Positions 37,190-47,495 of a stretch of 64,000 nucleotides of DNA are shown here, in pieces. Positions within the stretch are counted from its first letter, which is position 1; each line of letters opens with the position of its first letter. Under the pieces are notes generated by a model that saw only the letters and a list, made by a program, of their open reading frames with translations, had not been told where the DNA came from and ran no database searches. The stretch is from Aliivibrio wodanis (GTDB lineage: Bacteria; Pseudomonadota; Gammaproteobacteria; Enterobacterales; Vibrionaceae): positions 2,108,001 through 2,172,000 of the forward strand of contig LN554846.1 of assembly GCA_000953695.1 (NCBI GenBank), written 5' to 3'. The translations under genes were made by a program, and so were the position numbers.

Positions 37190-38200
37190 TTAATTTCTTA
37201 AGGTTCTTAGGTAAGCTCTAACTGCTTTGTTATGCTCAACTAGTGATTTAGTGAATTTATGACCGCCAGTACCATCTGCAACAAAATAAAGATAACGACT
37301 GGTTTCGGGGTGAAGAGCTGCTTTTATTGATGCAGGGCCAGCCATTGCAATCGGCGTTGGCGGTAACCCATTGATGGTATAGGTATTATATGCGGTTGGA
37401 GTACGTAAGTCTTTTTTACGAATATTACCATCGTATTTATCTCCCATTCCGTAAATTACAGTTGGATCTGTTTGTAAACGCATTCCACGCTTTAAACGGT
37501 TAACAAATACAGAAGATACTCGTTCTCTTTCTGAATCAATCGCTGTTTCTTTTTCAATTATAGAGGCTAAGATCAACGCTTCATAAGATGACTTTAAAGG
37601 TAAATTTTCTGATTTAGCTTTCCACTCTGTATCCAGCACTGACACTAACGCATTATGAGAGCGACCTAGAATATCAAAGTCACTCATTCCAGCCGTATAA
37701 TGATACGTTTCAGCTAAGAACAGTCCTTCTAGTTTAGGACGATCAATCCCTAACTTCTCCGCAATTTCTTTTTCTGAAAGATTACTTAGTTCGAGAGCTA
37801 AATAAGGCGCTTGTTCTAATTGTTGTTGCCATTCAGAAAAACGACTTCCTTCAACAAACGTAATCGAAAATTGGTGTTCTTTACCTGTTTTTAGTTGAGT
37901 TAATACCGTGGCTAACGATTGGTTAGGTTCAACCCAATAGGTACCCGCTTTAATTTCTGTAAGCTCTGGAAACAATCTATGAGTAAAACGCGCCCATTTG
38001 ATTTCTGAAATCCATTGTTTCTGTTCAAACTGACGGACTAGTTTTCGATAACTAGTACCTGGTTTTACCTCAATTAACTGAGCATCCTTTAATAAAACAT
38101 GTTGCTCTGTAAATTGAGTCGCTTGTTGATAGCCCCAAAAGCCAACACCAACCGCGCCTATCGCTATGAGTAAAATAAGGAATAACAATTTCTTTAGCAC
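37190..38200 (-). CDS. mltG: Endolytic murein transglycosylase MltG
   Basis: 336 aa with a single N-terminal membrane anchor (about residues 5-25, then periplasmic). YceG-family blocks [14 protein letters not shown] and [22 protein letters not shown] hold the catalytic Glu in IEKE. MltG cleaves nascent glycan strands and limits their length. It overlaps pabC by 7 nt. Confidence 0.95.
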   Translation of the reverse strand: MLKKLLFLILLIAIGAVGVGFWGYQQATQFTEQHVLLKDAQLIEVKPGTSYRKLVRQFEQKQWISEIKWARFTHRLFPELTEIKAGTYWVEPNQSLATVLTQLKTGKEHQFSITFVEGSRFSEWQQQLEQAPYLALELSNLSEKEIAEKLGIDRPKLEGLFLAETYHYTAGMSDFDILGRSHNALVSVLDTEWKAKSENLPLKSSYEALILASIIEKETAIDSERERVSSVFVNRLKRGMRLQTDPTVIYGMGDKYDGNIRKKDLRTPTAYNTYTINGLPPTPIAMAGPASIKAALHPETSRYLYFVADGTGGHKFTKSLVEHNKAVRAYLRTLRN

Positions 38201-39003
38201 GAGTACAATCTCTCCTGGAACCTGTGTGTAAATTTATGTTGAGTGAATTTAGTATTAACAATTGCATTGATTGGTACAATTTCAAATAAAGCATTAGTGA
38301 TAAAAACTTCGTCAGCATTTTCTAGCTCACATAGTTCCACACTACGTTCATTTAGCTCTAATTGAGATATTTTTATCAACTGTTGTAGGTGTTTCTTCAT
38401 CACACCTTCGATACCTGAAAAAGACAAATCAGGAGTAAAGATCCTACTATCCTTAATCCAAAAAATATTAGCTATCGAGGTTTCTATAACCTTGTTATTA
38501 AGATCAAGAACCACAACATCTGTTGTCTCTGTTTTTGCTATTTCATCTTTGATTAATACTTGCTCTAATCGATTTAAATGCTTCATTCCAGCAAGGTGTG
38601 GAGATGATAAACCAAGCTTAATCGTAGAGACACCTAATTCAATGCCATTTTTTTGCCATTGCTTATAATGGCTTGGATATTGAAAATCAGACACGATGAC
38701 TTGAGTGGTCACACAGCCTTCAGGCGAATAACCTCTGCCTCCTGCCCCCCGGCTAATTAATATTTTAATACCGCCAAGCGCGATACTTTTCGCAATACTG
38801 CAAACCTGCGCTTCTAATTCATGCCAATTAGGAGGCGTCATCATTAAACGTTTTGCGGAGACTCTAAGGCGCTCTAAATGAAAAGGCCATAAACATATTT
38901 CACCATTTTCAACTTTCATGGTGGTAAAGAAGCCATCTCCATATTGGGTGCTTCGATCATTAATCGGTAATGTTTCGGATTCAACACCATTAATCCAATA
39001 CAT
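38194..39003 (-). CDS. pabC: Aminodeoxychorismate lyase PabC
   Basis: A 269-aa PLP enzyme of fold type IV that converts aminodeoxychorismate to p-aminobenzoate for folate. Lysine in AGMKHLNRLEQV is the PLP Schiff-base residue; Glu in the ETSIANIFW block and STQYGDGFFTTMKV are typical. It lies 100 bp after fabF, behind a hairpin terminator, and overlaps mltG. Confidence 0.94.
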   Translation of the reverse strand: MYWINGVESETLPINDRSTQYGDGFFTTMKVENGEICLWPFHLERLRVSAKRLMMTPPNWHELEAQVCSIAKSIALGGIKILISRGAGGRGYSPEGCVTTQVIVSDFQYPSHYKQWQKNGIELGVSTIKLGLSSPHLAGMKHLNRLEQVLIKDEIAKTETTDVVVLDLNNKVIETSIANIFWIKDSRIFTPDLSFSGIEGVMKKHLQQLIKISQLELNERSVELCELENADEVFITNALFEIVPINAIVNTKFTQHKFTHRFQERLYSC

Positions 39004-39023
39004 AGAAACTCCAGATAATAAAA

Positions 39024-39054
39024 AAGGCGATTTGATATAATATCAAACCGCCTT
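39024..39054 (-). terminator. Terminator between fabF and pabC
   Basis: Arms AAGGCGATTTGATA and TATCAAACCGCCTT with one mismatch and a 3-nt loop, T-run on the minus strand. It probably ends most fab transcripts, with read-through or a separate promoter serving pabC. Confidence 0.8.
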
Positions 39055-39103
39055 CAAAATATAACTAACTGAATGAAACTAATTAAGCTTCATAAACAAG
39101 TTA

Positions 39104-40348
39104 TTACATTTTCTTAAAGATTAGTGAGCCGTTCGTACCACCGAAGCCGAATGAATTACAAATAGCGTATTCCATGTTCGTTACTTTACGAGCAGTATGA
39201 GGAACTAGATCGATATCTAGGCCTTCTTCAGGATCATCAAGATTGATCGTTGGTGGAACAATTTGATCAACCAAAGACAGTGCTGTGATAATTGCTTCAA
39301 CAGAACCGGCAGCACCTAATAAGTGACCTGTCATTGATTTTGTTGATGATACTAATACTTGCTTAGTACCCGCTTCACCAAGTGCACGTTTAATGCCCTT
39401 AACTTCAGCAACATCACCCGCAGGTGTTGAAGTACCATGAGCATTAACATAACCGATTTGTTCACCCGTTACGCCCGCATCACGCATGGCAGCTTCCATC
39501 GCTAGCGCACCACCAGAACCGTCTGGCGTTGGTGAGGTCATGTGATAAGCATCACCGCTCATACCAAAACCAACTAATTCACAGTAGATTTTCGCGCCAC
39601 GAGCTTTTGCATGTTCATATTCTTCAAGAACCATCATGCCCGCACCATCACCTAGAACAAAACCATCACGGTTTTTGTCCCAAGGACGAGATGCGCCTTG
39701 AGGGTTTTCATTGTTTGTAGATAGTGCTTTAGCTGCACCAAAACCGCCCATACCTAGCTCTGTAGATGCTTTTTCAGCACCACCCGCTAGCATTGCATCA
39801 GCATCACCATAAGCAATCATGCGTGCCGCATGACCAATATTATGAAGACCTGTCGTACAAGCCGTTGAAATTGCGATATTAGGACCACGTAGACCACGCA
39901 TTATCGACATATGACCAGCGATCATATTAACGATTGTTGAAGGCACGAAAAACGGGCTGATCTTACGAGGGCCTCTTTCTGTAAATGCTTTGTAGCCTGC
40001 TTCAATTAAGCCAAGACCACCGATACCAGAACCAATTGCAGCACCAATACGGTGTGCATTTTCTTCAGTAACGTTAAAACCCGAGTCATCTAATGCCTGA
40101 ATGCCAGCAGCAACACCGTATTGGATAAATAAATCCATTTTACGAGCGTCTTTCTTAGACATGTACTCTTCAGCATTAAAGTCTTTTACTAGACCTGCAA
40201 AACGAGTAGTAAACTCAGTGGTATCAAAGTGTTCGATATTACCGATACCACTTTGACCTGCTAACAGCGCTTTCCAAGATGCTTCAACAGTGTTACCCAC
40301 CGGTGTTAGCATACCCATGCCTGTAACAACTACACGACGTTTGGACAC
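39104..40348 (-). CDS. fabF: 3-oxoacyl-ACP synthase II FabF
   Basis: 414 aa, the housekeeping elongating ketosynthase. Triad: Cys in [12 protein letters not shown], His in [11 protein letters not shown], His in [12 protein letters not shown]. It elongates acyl-ACP and controls the palmitoleate to cis-vaccenate step with temperature. It lies 91 bp after acpP behind a hairpin. Confidence 0.97.
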   Translation of the reverse strand: MSKRRVVVTGMGMLTPVGNTVEASWKALLAGQSGIGNIEHFDTTEFTTRFAGLVKDFNAEEYMSKKDARKMDLFIQYGVAAGIQALDDSGFNVTEENAHRIGAAIGSGIGGLGLIEAGYKAFTERGPRKISPFFVPSTIVNMIAGHMSIMRGLRGPNIAISTACTTGLHNIGHAARMIAYGDADAMLAGGAEKASTELGMGGFGAAKALSTNNENPQGASRPWDKNRDGFVLGDGAGMMVLEEYEHAKARGAKIYCELVGFGMSGDAYHMTSPTPDGSGGALAMEAAMRDAGVTGEQIGYVNAHGTSTPAGDVAEVKGIKRALGEAGTKQVLVSSTKSMTGHLLGAAGSVEAIITALSLVDQIVPPTINLDDPEEGLDIDLVPHTARKVTNMEYAICNSFGFGGTNGSLIFKKM

Positions 40349-40396
40349 GATATATTTCTCCGGAATTAATTGATATTAGATAGGGATTGTAGCGTA

Positions 40397-40428
40397 TAAA
40401 AAACTCAGGCGGTCAAGATGACCGCCTG
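40397..40428 (-). terminator. Intrinsic terminator/attenuator between acpP and fabF
   Basis: GC-rich perfect stem CAGGCGGTCA / TGACCGCCTG with a 3-nt loop, then GAGTTTTTT on the minus strand. It would lower fabF relative to the abundant acpP transcript. Confidence 0.82.
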
Positions 40429-40439
40429 GAAGGTATTTC

Positions 40440-40673
40440 TTACTGTGCGCTAGTTACGTAGTCGATAGCAGCTTGAACAGTTGTGATCTTCTCAGCTTCT
40501 TCATCTGGGATCTCAGTGTCAAACTCTTCTTCTAAAGCCATTACTAGTTCAACTGTATCTAGTGAATCTGCACCTAGGTCATCAACAAATGATGCTTCGT
40601 TTTTAACTTCAGCTTCATCCACACCTAGTTGCTCAATGATGATTTTCTTTACGCGTTCTTCAAGATTGCTCAT
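40440..40673 (-). CDS. acpP: Acyl carrier protein AcpP
   Basis: 77 aa, highly acidic. The phosphopantetheine site is Ser in [19 protein letters not shown]. It carries acyl chains for fatty acid, lipid A and lipoate synthesis. It has its own 170-bp upstream gap, so it probably has its own promoter, and is followed by the hairpin before fabF. Confidence 0.98.
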   Translation of the reverse strand: MSNLEERVKKIIIEQLGVDEAEVKNEASFVDDLGADSLDTVELVMALEEEFDTEIPDEEAEKITTVQAAIDYVTSAQ

Positions 40674-40843
40674 TTTTAATTTTCCTAATTACAGATTTCG
40701 CTGATTTGCGATACTTGCTGTATTTTATTCATTAATAAGAAAGTTGCAAGGCTAAGATCGCTGGTCAAACCACGAAATTCGTGATTTTTAGTGCAATTTT
40801 AACCCAAAATTGACTTAAGTCACCCTTAAATCAATTTCATAAA

Positions 40844-41581
40844 TTAAACCATGTACATGCCGCCATTCACATGCAAAGTTTCACCGGTGATGTAAGCTGC
40901 TTCTGGAGACGCTAAAAAGACAACTGCAGCCGCAATTTCTTTAGGGTCACCTAAGCGACCAGCAGGTACAGATGATAGTGTTGCAGCTCGCTGCTCATCA
41001 TTCAAGGCTTTTGTCATATCAGTTTCGATAAAACCTGGAGCAACCGTATTTACAGTAACACCACGAGAAGCTACTTCACGTGCCATTGATTTAGTAAAAC
41101 CAATTACGCCCGCTTTTGCTGCTGCGTAGTTTGTTTGACCAGCATTGCCCATAGTACCAACAACAGAACCTACGTTGATAATACGACCATTACGTTTTTT
41201 CATCATGCCACGAAGAACTGCTTTAGATAAACGGAAAATTGACGTTAGGTTAGTATCTAAGATATCCATCCATTCATCATCTTTCATACGCATGAGTAAG
41301 TTATCACGAGTAATACCAGCATTATTAACTAAAATATCAATCGCACCAAATTCGTCATTAATTGTTTTAAGTACTGTAGCAATAGATTCTGCATCCGTTA
41401 CATTTAATGCAAGACCTTTACCGTGCTCACCTAAATACTCACTGATTGCAGCAGCACCATTTTCAGAAGTTGCAGTACCAATAACCGTTGCTCCGCGTGA
41501 CACTAATTGCTCAGCAATCGCACGACCAATACCACGGCTAGCGCCAGTAACTAAGGCAATTTTGCCTTCTAAATTCATCAT
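40844..41581 (-). CDS. fabG: 3-oxoacyl-ACP reductase FabG
   Basis: A 245-aa short-chain dehydrogenase reducing 3-oxoacyl-ACP with NADPH. Cofactor motif TGASRGIGRAIA, NNAG, active-site Ser in NVGSVVGTMGN and YAAAKAG (Tyr-x3-Lys). ATGATG at the start leaves a one-codon choice. It lies 19 bp after fabD. Confidence 0.97.
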   Translation of the reverse strand: MMNLEGKIALVTGASRGIGRAIAEQLVSRGATVIGTATSENGAAAISEYLGEHGKGLALNVTDAESIATVLKTINDEFGAIDILVNNAGITRDNLLMRMKDDEWMDILDTNLTSIFRLSKAVLRGMMKKRNGRIINVGSVVGTMGNAGQTNYAAAKAGVIGFTKSMAREVASRGVTVNTVAPGFIETDMTKALNDEQRAATLSSVPAGRLGDPKEIAAAVVFLASPEAAYITGETLHVNGGMYMV

Positions 41582-41600
41582 TTATTACTATTCCCTTTAA

Positions 41601-42524
41601 TTACTTAGCAGCTTCAAGAGAAGCAGCATCATTTACAGCTGCTGCGCTAAGTGATTTAACGATTCGTTTAGTTAAACCAGTAAGAACTTTACCTGGACCA
41701 ACTTCATATAATGTTTCAACACCTTGTTCAGCCATGATTTCAACAACTTCAGTCCAACGTACTGGGCAGTATAATTGACGAACAAGTGCGTCTTTAATTT
41801 TTGCAGGATCAGTTTCAGAAATAACATCAACGTTATTAATCACTGGCAATGCTGGAGCCGAAAACTCAAGGCTCTCTAATGCTACCGCTAACTTATCAGC
41901 CGCAGGTTTCATTAGTGCACAATGAGATGGAACCGATACTGGTAAAGGAAGCGCACGTTTTGCACCCGCTTCTTTACATAATACACCAGCACGCTCAACA
42001 GCATCTTTATTACCAGCAATAACCACTTGGCCTGGTGAATTAAAGTTTACAGGAGAGACAACCTCACCTTGTTCAGCTTCTTCACATGCTTTAGCAATCG
42101 AGTCATTATCTAAACCAATGATAGCAAACATAGCACCAACACCAGCAGGAACCGCTTCTTGCATCAATTGACCACGTAGTTCAACCAGTTTGATTGCTTC
42201 TTTAAAGTCAATAACACCCGCACATACAAGTGCTGAGTACTCACCAAGACTATGACCGGCTAAAACTGTTGGTTGTGCTAAACCTTGCTCTTGCCATACA
42301 CGCCATAATGCAACAGAGGTTGCTAATAATGCAGGCTGAGTACGAAACGTTTGGTTTAAATCTTCCGCTGGGCCATTTTGAACAAGTGACCATAAGTCAT
42401 AACCTAGCGCTTCTGATGCTTCTGCAAAAGTTTGCGTTACAACATTATGTTGCTCACCTAATTCAGCAAGCATGCCAACAGCTTGAGAGCCTTGTCCTGG
42501 AAAAACGATAGCAAAATTGCTCAT
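41601..42524 (-). CDS. fabD: Malonyl CoA-ACP transacylase FabD
   Basis: 307 aa. Nucleophile Ser in GHSLGEYSALV (about residue 92), catalytic His in VPSHCALM, start FAIVFPGQGSQAVGM. It loads malonate onto ACP for fatty acid synthesis. It is between fabH and fabG. Confidence 0.97.
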   Translation of the reverse strand: MSNFAIVFPGQGSQAVGMLAELGEQHNVVTQTFAEASEALGYDLWSLVQNGPAEDLNQTFRTQPALLATSVALWRVWQEQGLAQPTVLAGHSLGEYSALVCAGVIDFKEAIKLVELRGQLMQEAVPAGVGAMFAIIGLDNDSIAKACEEAEQGEVVSPVNFNSPGQVVIAGNKDAVERAGVLCKEAGAKRALPLPVSVPSHCALMKPAADKLAVALESLEFSAPALPVINNVDVISETDPAKIKDALVRQLYCPVRWTEVVEIMAEQGVETLYEVGPGKVLTGLTKRIVKSLSAAAVNDAASLEAAK

Positions 42525-42579
42525 GAATATTATTTCCTTTAAATAAGCTAGAACACCAAACAGATGTCTAGCTCTTCAA

Positions 42580-43533
42580 TTAAAACTTAACGAGTGCAGA
42601 ACCCCAAGTGAAACCACCACCAAATGCTTCGAGCAATAATGTTTGGCCTCGTTGGATTCTACCATCACGTACTGCTTCATCTAGCGCTGTAGGCACTGTG
42701 GCAGCAGAAGTATTACCGTGACGATCGAGTGTAACAACAACTTGATCCATCGACATGGATAGCTTCTTCGCTGTTGCTTTAATAATTCGTAGATTTGCTT
42801 GATGTGGCACTAACCAATCTAACTCAGATTTATCCATTTGATTTTTCTTGAGAGTTTCCTTCACCAAATTAGACAGTTGAGTTACAGCTACTTTGAATAC
42901 TTCATTACCAGCCATATATAACCATTTATCTGCTTCATCGTTTTTACGAGAAGGAACTGGCAATGAAAGTAATTGACCAAACTTGCCATCAGCATGTAGG
43001 TGAGTAGAAATAATACCCGGCTCTTCACTTTGACCAATGACTACCGCACCTGCACCGTCACCAAATAAGATGACTGTTGAACGATCTGTAGGATCACAAG
43101 TATGAGAAACAGCATCTGAACCAATTACCAATACATTTTTTGCCATGCCTGTTTTAATGTGTTGATCGGCAACACTCAATGCATAAACAAAACCTGAACA
43201 AGCTGCTGATAAATCAAATGCCGGACAGCCTTTAATTTCTAGTAACCCTTGAACTTCACATGCAGCAGAAGGAAATGAGTACGTTGGTGTACTCGTAGCT
43301 AGAATAATAAGGTCAATATCGTTCTTATCAATTCCTGCCATCTCAATAGCATTAACAGAAGCAAGGTGAGCCATAGTAGCTACAGATTCATTTTCACCGG
43401 CAATGCGGCGTTCACTAATACCTGTGCGAGCTAAGATCCACTCATCACTAGTATCGACCATTTTTTCTAAATCCGCATTCGAACGAATTTGTGCTGGCAA
43501 ATAGCTACCAGTACCTAAAATTTTGCTATACAT
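42580..43533 (-). CDS. fabH: 3-oxoacyl-ACP synthase III FabH
   Basis: 317 aa. Triad: Cys in [12 protein letters not shown], His in VPHQANLRI, Asn in [10 protein letters not shown]. It condenses acetyl-CoA with malonyl-ACP to start chains. It lies 5 bp after plsX. It is clearly distinct from the DarB-like KAS III homologue. Confidence 0.97.
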   Translation of the reverse strand: MYSKILGTGSYLPAQIRSNADLEKMVDTSDEWILARTGISERRIAGENESVATMAHLASVNAIEMAGIDKNDIDLIILATSTPTYSFPSAACEVQGLLEIKGCPAFDLSAACSGFVYALSVADQHIKTGMAKNVLVIGSDAVSHTCDPTDRSTVILFGDGAGAVVIGQSEEPGIISTHLHADGKFGQLLSLPVPSRKNDEADKWLYMAGNEVFKVAVTQLSNLVKETLKKNQMDKSELDWLVPHQANLRIIKATAKKLSMSMDQVVVTLDRHGNTSAATVPTALDEAVRDGRIQRGQTLLLEAFGGGFTWGSALVKF

Positions 43534-43538
43534 GAAGA

Positions 43539-44567
43539 CTAATAATGCCTCTCGAGTAAAACTGCCTCCAAGCGATCACTAATACGGTTAGGTATTTGTC
43601 GCTTGACCTCATGAACCGCTTCCTTGATTGCATTGTTAAAGGCAGATATATCTGCACTTCCATGACTTTTAATAACAATGCCGCGCAATCCTATCAGACT
43701 TGCGCCGTTATACTGGTCGGGGTTCAACCCTTTTAGGCTAGAAATGACATCCCCAAAAAGCCATTTCGCCAAAATTTGTTTAAACTTTGATGTTATAAGA
43801 TGTGATTTTAGTTGTTCTAAAAATAAATGCGCTACACCTTCGCTAGTTTTTAAGCAAACATTTCCAACAAAGCCATCACACACTACAACATCAGCAATAC
43901 CTTGATAAAGTTTATCACCTTCAATATAGCCAATAAACTCGATATTTTGGCACTGATATAACATTTCTGCACAACGCTTTATTTGATCGTTGCCTTTAAT
44001 TTCTTCTTCACCAATATTCAATAAGGCTACTTTTGCTTTACGGCCTAATGATTGCTCTGCTAATTCAGCACCCATTACTGCAAATTGGAATAAAGTCTCT
44101 GCATCACATGACACATTTGCACCAAGATCTAGCATCCAAGTACATTGATTATTTTTTGTGGGTAACGGACTAATGAGTGCAGGACGTTCAACGCCAGGAA
44201 GAAGTTTCAATGTAAAACGGGATAATCCCACTAATGCTCCCGTATTGCCTGCACTAATACACGCTTCTGCGTCTTTACTAGCAACGAGGTCAAGTGCGAT
44301 TCGCATTGAACTACCACGACTATGTCGAAGTGCTTTAGAAGGTAAAGTATTATTACCGATAGCGCTGTCACTATGAATAATAAAGAGTCTTGAATTGGGG
44401 GGGGTATAATTTAGATGTGTTAGCTGTGTAGAAATCTCGTCACGATCTCCCACTATAGATATTTTTAGCTCTGGGAATTGTGACAATGCCTGCACGGCGG
44501 CAGGCACTGTAACTTGGGGACCGAAATCCCCACCCATCGCATCAATTGCAATGGTTAGCTGCTGCAA
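43539..44567 (-). CDS. plsX: Phosphate acyltransferase PlsX
   Basis: 342 aa. Makes acyl-phosphate from acyl-ACP for phospholipid synthesis. [12 protein letters not shown] start, [12 protein letters not shown]-like and [17 protein letters not shown] blocks are family-typical. The conserved rpmF-plsX-fabH order is present. Confidence 0.96.
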   Translation of the reverse strand: MQQLTIAIDAMGGDFGPQVTVPAAVQALSQFPELKISIVGDRDEISTQLTHLNYTPPNSRLFIIHSDSAIGNNTLPSKALRHSRGSSMRIALDLVASKDAEACISAGNTGALVGLSRFTLKLLPGVERPALISPLPTKNNQCTWMLDLGANVSCDAETLFQFAVMGAELAEQSLGRKAKVALLNIGEEEIKGNDQIKRCAEMLYQCQNIEFIGYIEGDKLYQGIADVVVCDGFVGNVCLKTSEGVAHLFLEQLKSHLITSKFKQILAKWLFGDVISSLKGLNPDQYNGASLIGLRGIVIKSHGSADISAFNNAIKEAVHEVKRQIPNRISDRLEAVLLERHY

Positions 44568-44577
44568 AGCGTCAACC

Positions 44578-44748
44578 TTACTTGTTGATTACCTTGCGGC
44601 CACGGTAGTAACCGTCAGCTGTAACGTTGTGACGAAGGTGAGTTTCGCCACTAGTTGCGTCTACAGATAAAGCAGCTGTAGTTAGTGCATCATGTGAACG
44701 ACGCATGCCACGCATTGAACGTGATTTTTTGCTCTTTTGTACGGCCAT
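44578..44748 (-). CDS. rpmF: 50S ribosomal protein L32
   Basis: 56 aa, basic; reads [17 protein letters not shown] and ends [11 protein letters not shown], as in E. coli L32. It was found by reading the gap between yceD and plsX; the ATG has AGGAG upstream. It is co-transcribed with yceD and plsX as in other enterobacteria. Confidence 0.96.
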   Translation of the reverse strand: MAVQKSKKSRSMRGMRRSHDALTTAALSVDATSGETHLRHNVTADGYYRGRKVINK

Positions 44749-44764
44749 GGACCCTACTCCTCAA

Positions 44765-45286
44765 TTACTGTTGTTTTAAAGATTTTAAAACATCAAACGG
44801 ATTCGGTTTCTCTTCCTCTTCAGGAATTTCGCCAAATACCAAATTGTTAGATTTGACCTGACAATCTTTAATGTCATGCATAGCGACTTGCGGCAACGCT
44901 AAAATAAACTCATCAGTTACCAACTCAACGAGATCAACTTCACCTACTTCATTTAAATCTACAAACTCATATTCCTCAGGAACAAGAGCTGCCTTTTCTT
45001 CGCTTAAAAAAGGCGTACACGTAAATGATACATTTAGGTGATGTTCAAAATTTTTATTACAGCGTTGACATTCCAACAATACATCGACGTTAGCTTTACC
45101 AGAGATAACGGCTAATTGTTGTTCGTCAACTTTAAACGACATCGTGACTTCAGCATCACTTTTCACATCTACAGTAGATTCAGCCAAACGCTTTAAAATA
45201 TCAGATTGGATGAAACCATCGTAGTCTAATCTTCGTTGAGCGTTTTGGATTGCATCAACTGTTCGTGGTAATTTTACCTTTTGCAT
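44765..45286 (-). CDS. yceD: YceD, 23S rRNA accumulation protein (DUF177)
   Basis: 173 aa, acidic. The CQRCNKNFEHHL motif and LALPQVAMHDIKDC with ENP/KPNPFDVLKSL end are typical of the DUF177/YceD family, which sits with rpmF and is linked to 23S rRNA accumulation. It is divergent from yceF. Confidence 0.92.
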   Translation of the reverse strand: MQKVKLPRTVDAIQNAQRRLDYDGFIQSDILKRLAESTVDVKSDAEVTMSFKVDEQQLAVISGKANVDVLLECQRCNKNFEHHLNVSFTCTPFLSEEKAALVPEEYEFVDLNEVGEVDLVELVTDEFILALPQVAMHDIKDCQVKSNNLVFGEIPEEEEKPNPFDVLKSLKQQ

Positions 45287-45419
45287 AGGGCGCGCATCTT
45301 ATCTTTCTAAAGCCTTCGAGTCAAAGAAAAACGGCAAAAATTATGCTTTTTTTCTTCCCAGTTGCTATTTCAGCAGAGTTCCTAATAATAAACGAAAAGT
45401 TTAAGAAGAAGAACCCATT

Positions 45420-46001
45420 ATGCAACCAAAACTCATTCTAGCTTCAACATCACCGTTTCGCCAGTCGATCTTAGAGAAGATCCAAGTACCTTTTGATGCA
45501 ATTTCACCCAACTGTGATGAAACACCACAGGAAAATGAATCACCTAACTCGTTAGTGGCAAGATTAGCTGAACAAAAAGCACGCTCTTGTAATATAAAAG
45601 ATCCTAATTGCTTGATCATAGGATCCGACCAGGTTTGTGTCATCAATAATAAAATAATAGGCAAACCACTCACTCGAGAAAAGGCCATTAAGCAACTTCA
45701 AGAAGCCAGTGGGCAAGTTATTACCTTCTATACTGGTTTATCATTATTAAATACTACTACGATGATTACAGAGACGCTCTGTGAAGAGTTTCATGTTCAC
45801 TTTCGTCAGTTAACTACACAACAAATTGAAAATTATATAGATAAAGAAATGCCTCTGTATTGTGCGGGAAGTTTTAAGTGCGAAGGGTTAGGTATTGCTC
45901 TATTTAACAAATTAGAAGGAAAAGATCCAAATACACTTATTGGCCTTCCTCTAATCTCATTGATTGATATGTTAGAACGTCAAGGTTTCTCTGTACTCTA
46001 A
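45420..46001 (+). CDS. yceF: Maf-family nucleotide pyrophosphatase YceF
   Basis: 193 aa. The signature ILASTSPFRQSIL and IIGSDQV are the Maf motifs; ITFYTGLSLL and EMPLYCAGSFKCEGLG follow. The position next to yceD-rpmF and rluC marks the YceF subgroup (m7GTP pyrophosphatase) rather than YhdE. It removes modified nucleotides from the cytosol. Convergent with rluC. Confidence 0.93.
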   Translation: MQPKLILASTSPFRQSILEKIQVPFDAISPNCDETPQENESPNSLVARLAEQKARSCNIKDPNCLIIGSDQVCVINNKIIGKPLTREKAIKQLQEASGQVITFYTGLSLLNTTTMITETLCEEFHVHFRQLTTQQIENYIDKEMPLYCAGSFKCEGLGIALFNKLEGKDPNTLIGLPLISLIDMLERQGFSVL

Positions 46002-46042
46002 CATCTAATAAATAGATAACTCGTCTACAAGCTAGCAAGCAC

Positions 46043-46078
46043 AAAAAAGCGATAAGCATCTTAACAGCGCTTATCGCT
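46043..46078. terminator. Bidirectional terminator (yceF / rluC)
   Basis: Arms AGCGATAAGC and GCTTATCGCT with an 11-nt loop, A-run on one side, between convergent genes. Confidence 0.75.
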
Positions 46079-46104
46079 CACAATAACAAAAATGCTAATT
46101 GAAA

Positions 46105-47052
46105 TTATTTTTTCGCTCGTAGCCCTTTTAGAACTCGCTCCAACTTAGTTTCCATTGGAGCACTAATATCCATCAACTCTTCAGTGCCTGGATGAGTAAA
46201 CTTAATATTTGCCGCATGTAAAAACAATCGATCTAAGCCAAACTGACCTGAATAAGCATCAAATCGTCTATCACCATAGCGATCATCCCAACCAATTGGG
46301 TGGCCAGCATGTTGAGCATGTACACGAATTTGATGAGTACGCCCAGTAATTGGGCTCGCTTGAATTAACGTTGCTTGCTCAAACTTTTCTAAAATTTTAA
46401 AGCGAGTTTCAGAAGGCTTACCGTTTGGATTAACGCGAACAATACTGTTCACTTCATTTTTAAGTAAAGGTACATTGACTACTTTACAAGTACTTTTCCA
46501 TTCGCCCATCACCAATGCAAAATAATATTTTTGCACCGTTTTATTTCGGAATTGTTCTTGTAATCGGCGTAAAGCAGAACGTTTTTTCGCGATTAGCAAA
46601 ATACCCGACGTATCTCTATCAATTCTGTGAACTAGCTCTAAAAAACGAGCATCAGGACGTAATGCTCTTAATGCTTCAATTGCACCAAATTTTAAGCCAC
46701 TACCGCCATGAACGGCAGTACCCGAAGGTTTATTCAAAATAAGAAGGTGATCATCTTCATAAATAATACAACTTTCAAGCTCTGATACCTTTGTTAATTT
46801 AACGCTAGGTAAATCAGGTGCCGTTGATTCTGGTAGCTTCACAGGAGGGATACGAACAATATCACCCTCTTGGATCTTGTACTCAGGTTTAATACGTTTT
46901 TTATTTACACGAACTTCACCTTTACGGACAATTCGGTAAATCATGCTTTTTGGTACGTTTTTTAAGCGGGCAAGAAGAAAATTATCAATTCGTTGCCCTG
47001 CAAAATCGTCATCTATCTCAACGAATTGCACTTTAGGTTTATCTTCATTCAT
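46105..47052 (-). CDS. rluC: 23S rRNA pseudouridine synthase RluC
   Basis: 315 aa. N-terminal S4 domain (about 15-80), then the RluA-type catalytic domain with Asp in VHRIDRDTSGILL. RluC makes pseudouridines 955, 2504 and 2580 in E. coli 23S rRNA. It is divergent from rne, the same arrangement as E. coli. Confidence 0.95.
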   Translation of the reverse strand: MNEDKPKVQFVEIDDDFAGQRIDNFLLARLKNVPKSMIYRIVRKGEVRVNKKRIKPEYKIQEGDIVRIPPVKLPESTAPDLPSVKLTKVSELESCIIYEDDHLLILNKPSGTAVHGGSGLKFGAIEALRALRPDARFLELVHRIDRDTSGILLIAKKRSALRRLQEQFRNKTVQKYYFALVMGEWKSTCKVVNVPLLKNEVNSIVRVNPNGKPSETRFKILEKFEQATLIQASPITGRTHQIRVHAQHAGHPIGWDDRYGDRRFDAYSGQFGLDRLFLHAANIKFTHPGTEELMDISAPMETKLERVLKGLRAKK

Positions 47053-47099
47053 TCGTCTATTCTACTGTCTTAATTCTAATTGATGAACCTTTTTTACCT

Positions 47100-47495
47100 A
47101 AGTTTCAAATAATGACGATTGCTGAGGCTTGAGCTGACTGTTATAGTGAGCCTCTGAAATCAGCCCAGATGGCTATTTCTTCACCTTGGTGAGCATAAAA
47201 GCACCAAAAGAACTAAAAATATACTGCTCGAATGCGGTGATGCGGCAATTGGCGTAAGACATCGATACTGCTTTGAGTTTTTTTGCTTGTTATGCCTAAA
47301 CCATTTTTTATGTTTTAACGACCGCGAATAATTGCGGATCAGCACTATTTTATCGATAGTGTTGATGTGGATTGTGCCCTAGAGCATCCCTGAGTTCCAG
47401 CCGTGAGGCTGCACATGTAATCAGCCTTGGGATCTGGCACCATTTGAAATGGATTAAGATAAGCAAGCTCGACAATTTGTAATGAGTATTCCCTA
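47100..47495 (+). promoter_or_regulatory. Long 5' leader of rne (autoregulatory element)
   Basis: The gap of 443 bp before rne has no ORF but several inverted repeats, for example CACTATTTTATCGATAGTG near 47343 and CAGCCGTGAGGCTG near 47398. E. coli rne has a similarly long leader (rne5) that RNase E binds to cut its own mRNA. Assignment is by position and structure; boundaries are approximate. Confidence 0.6.
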
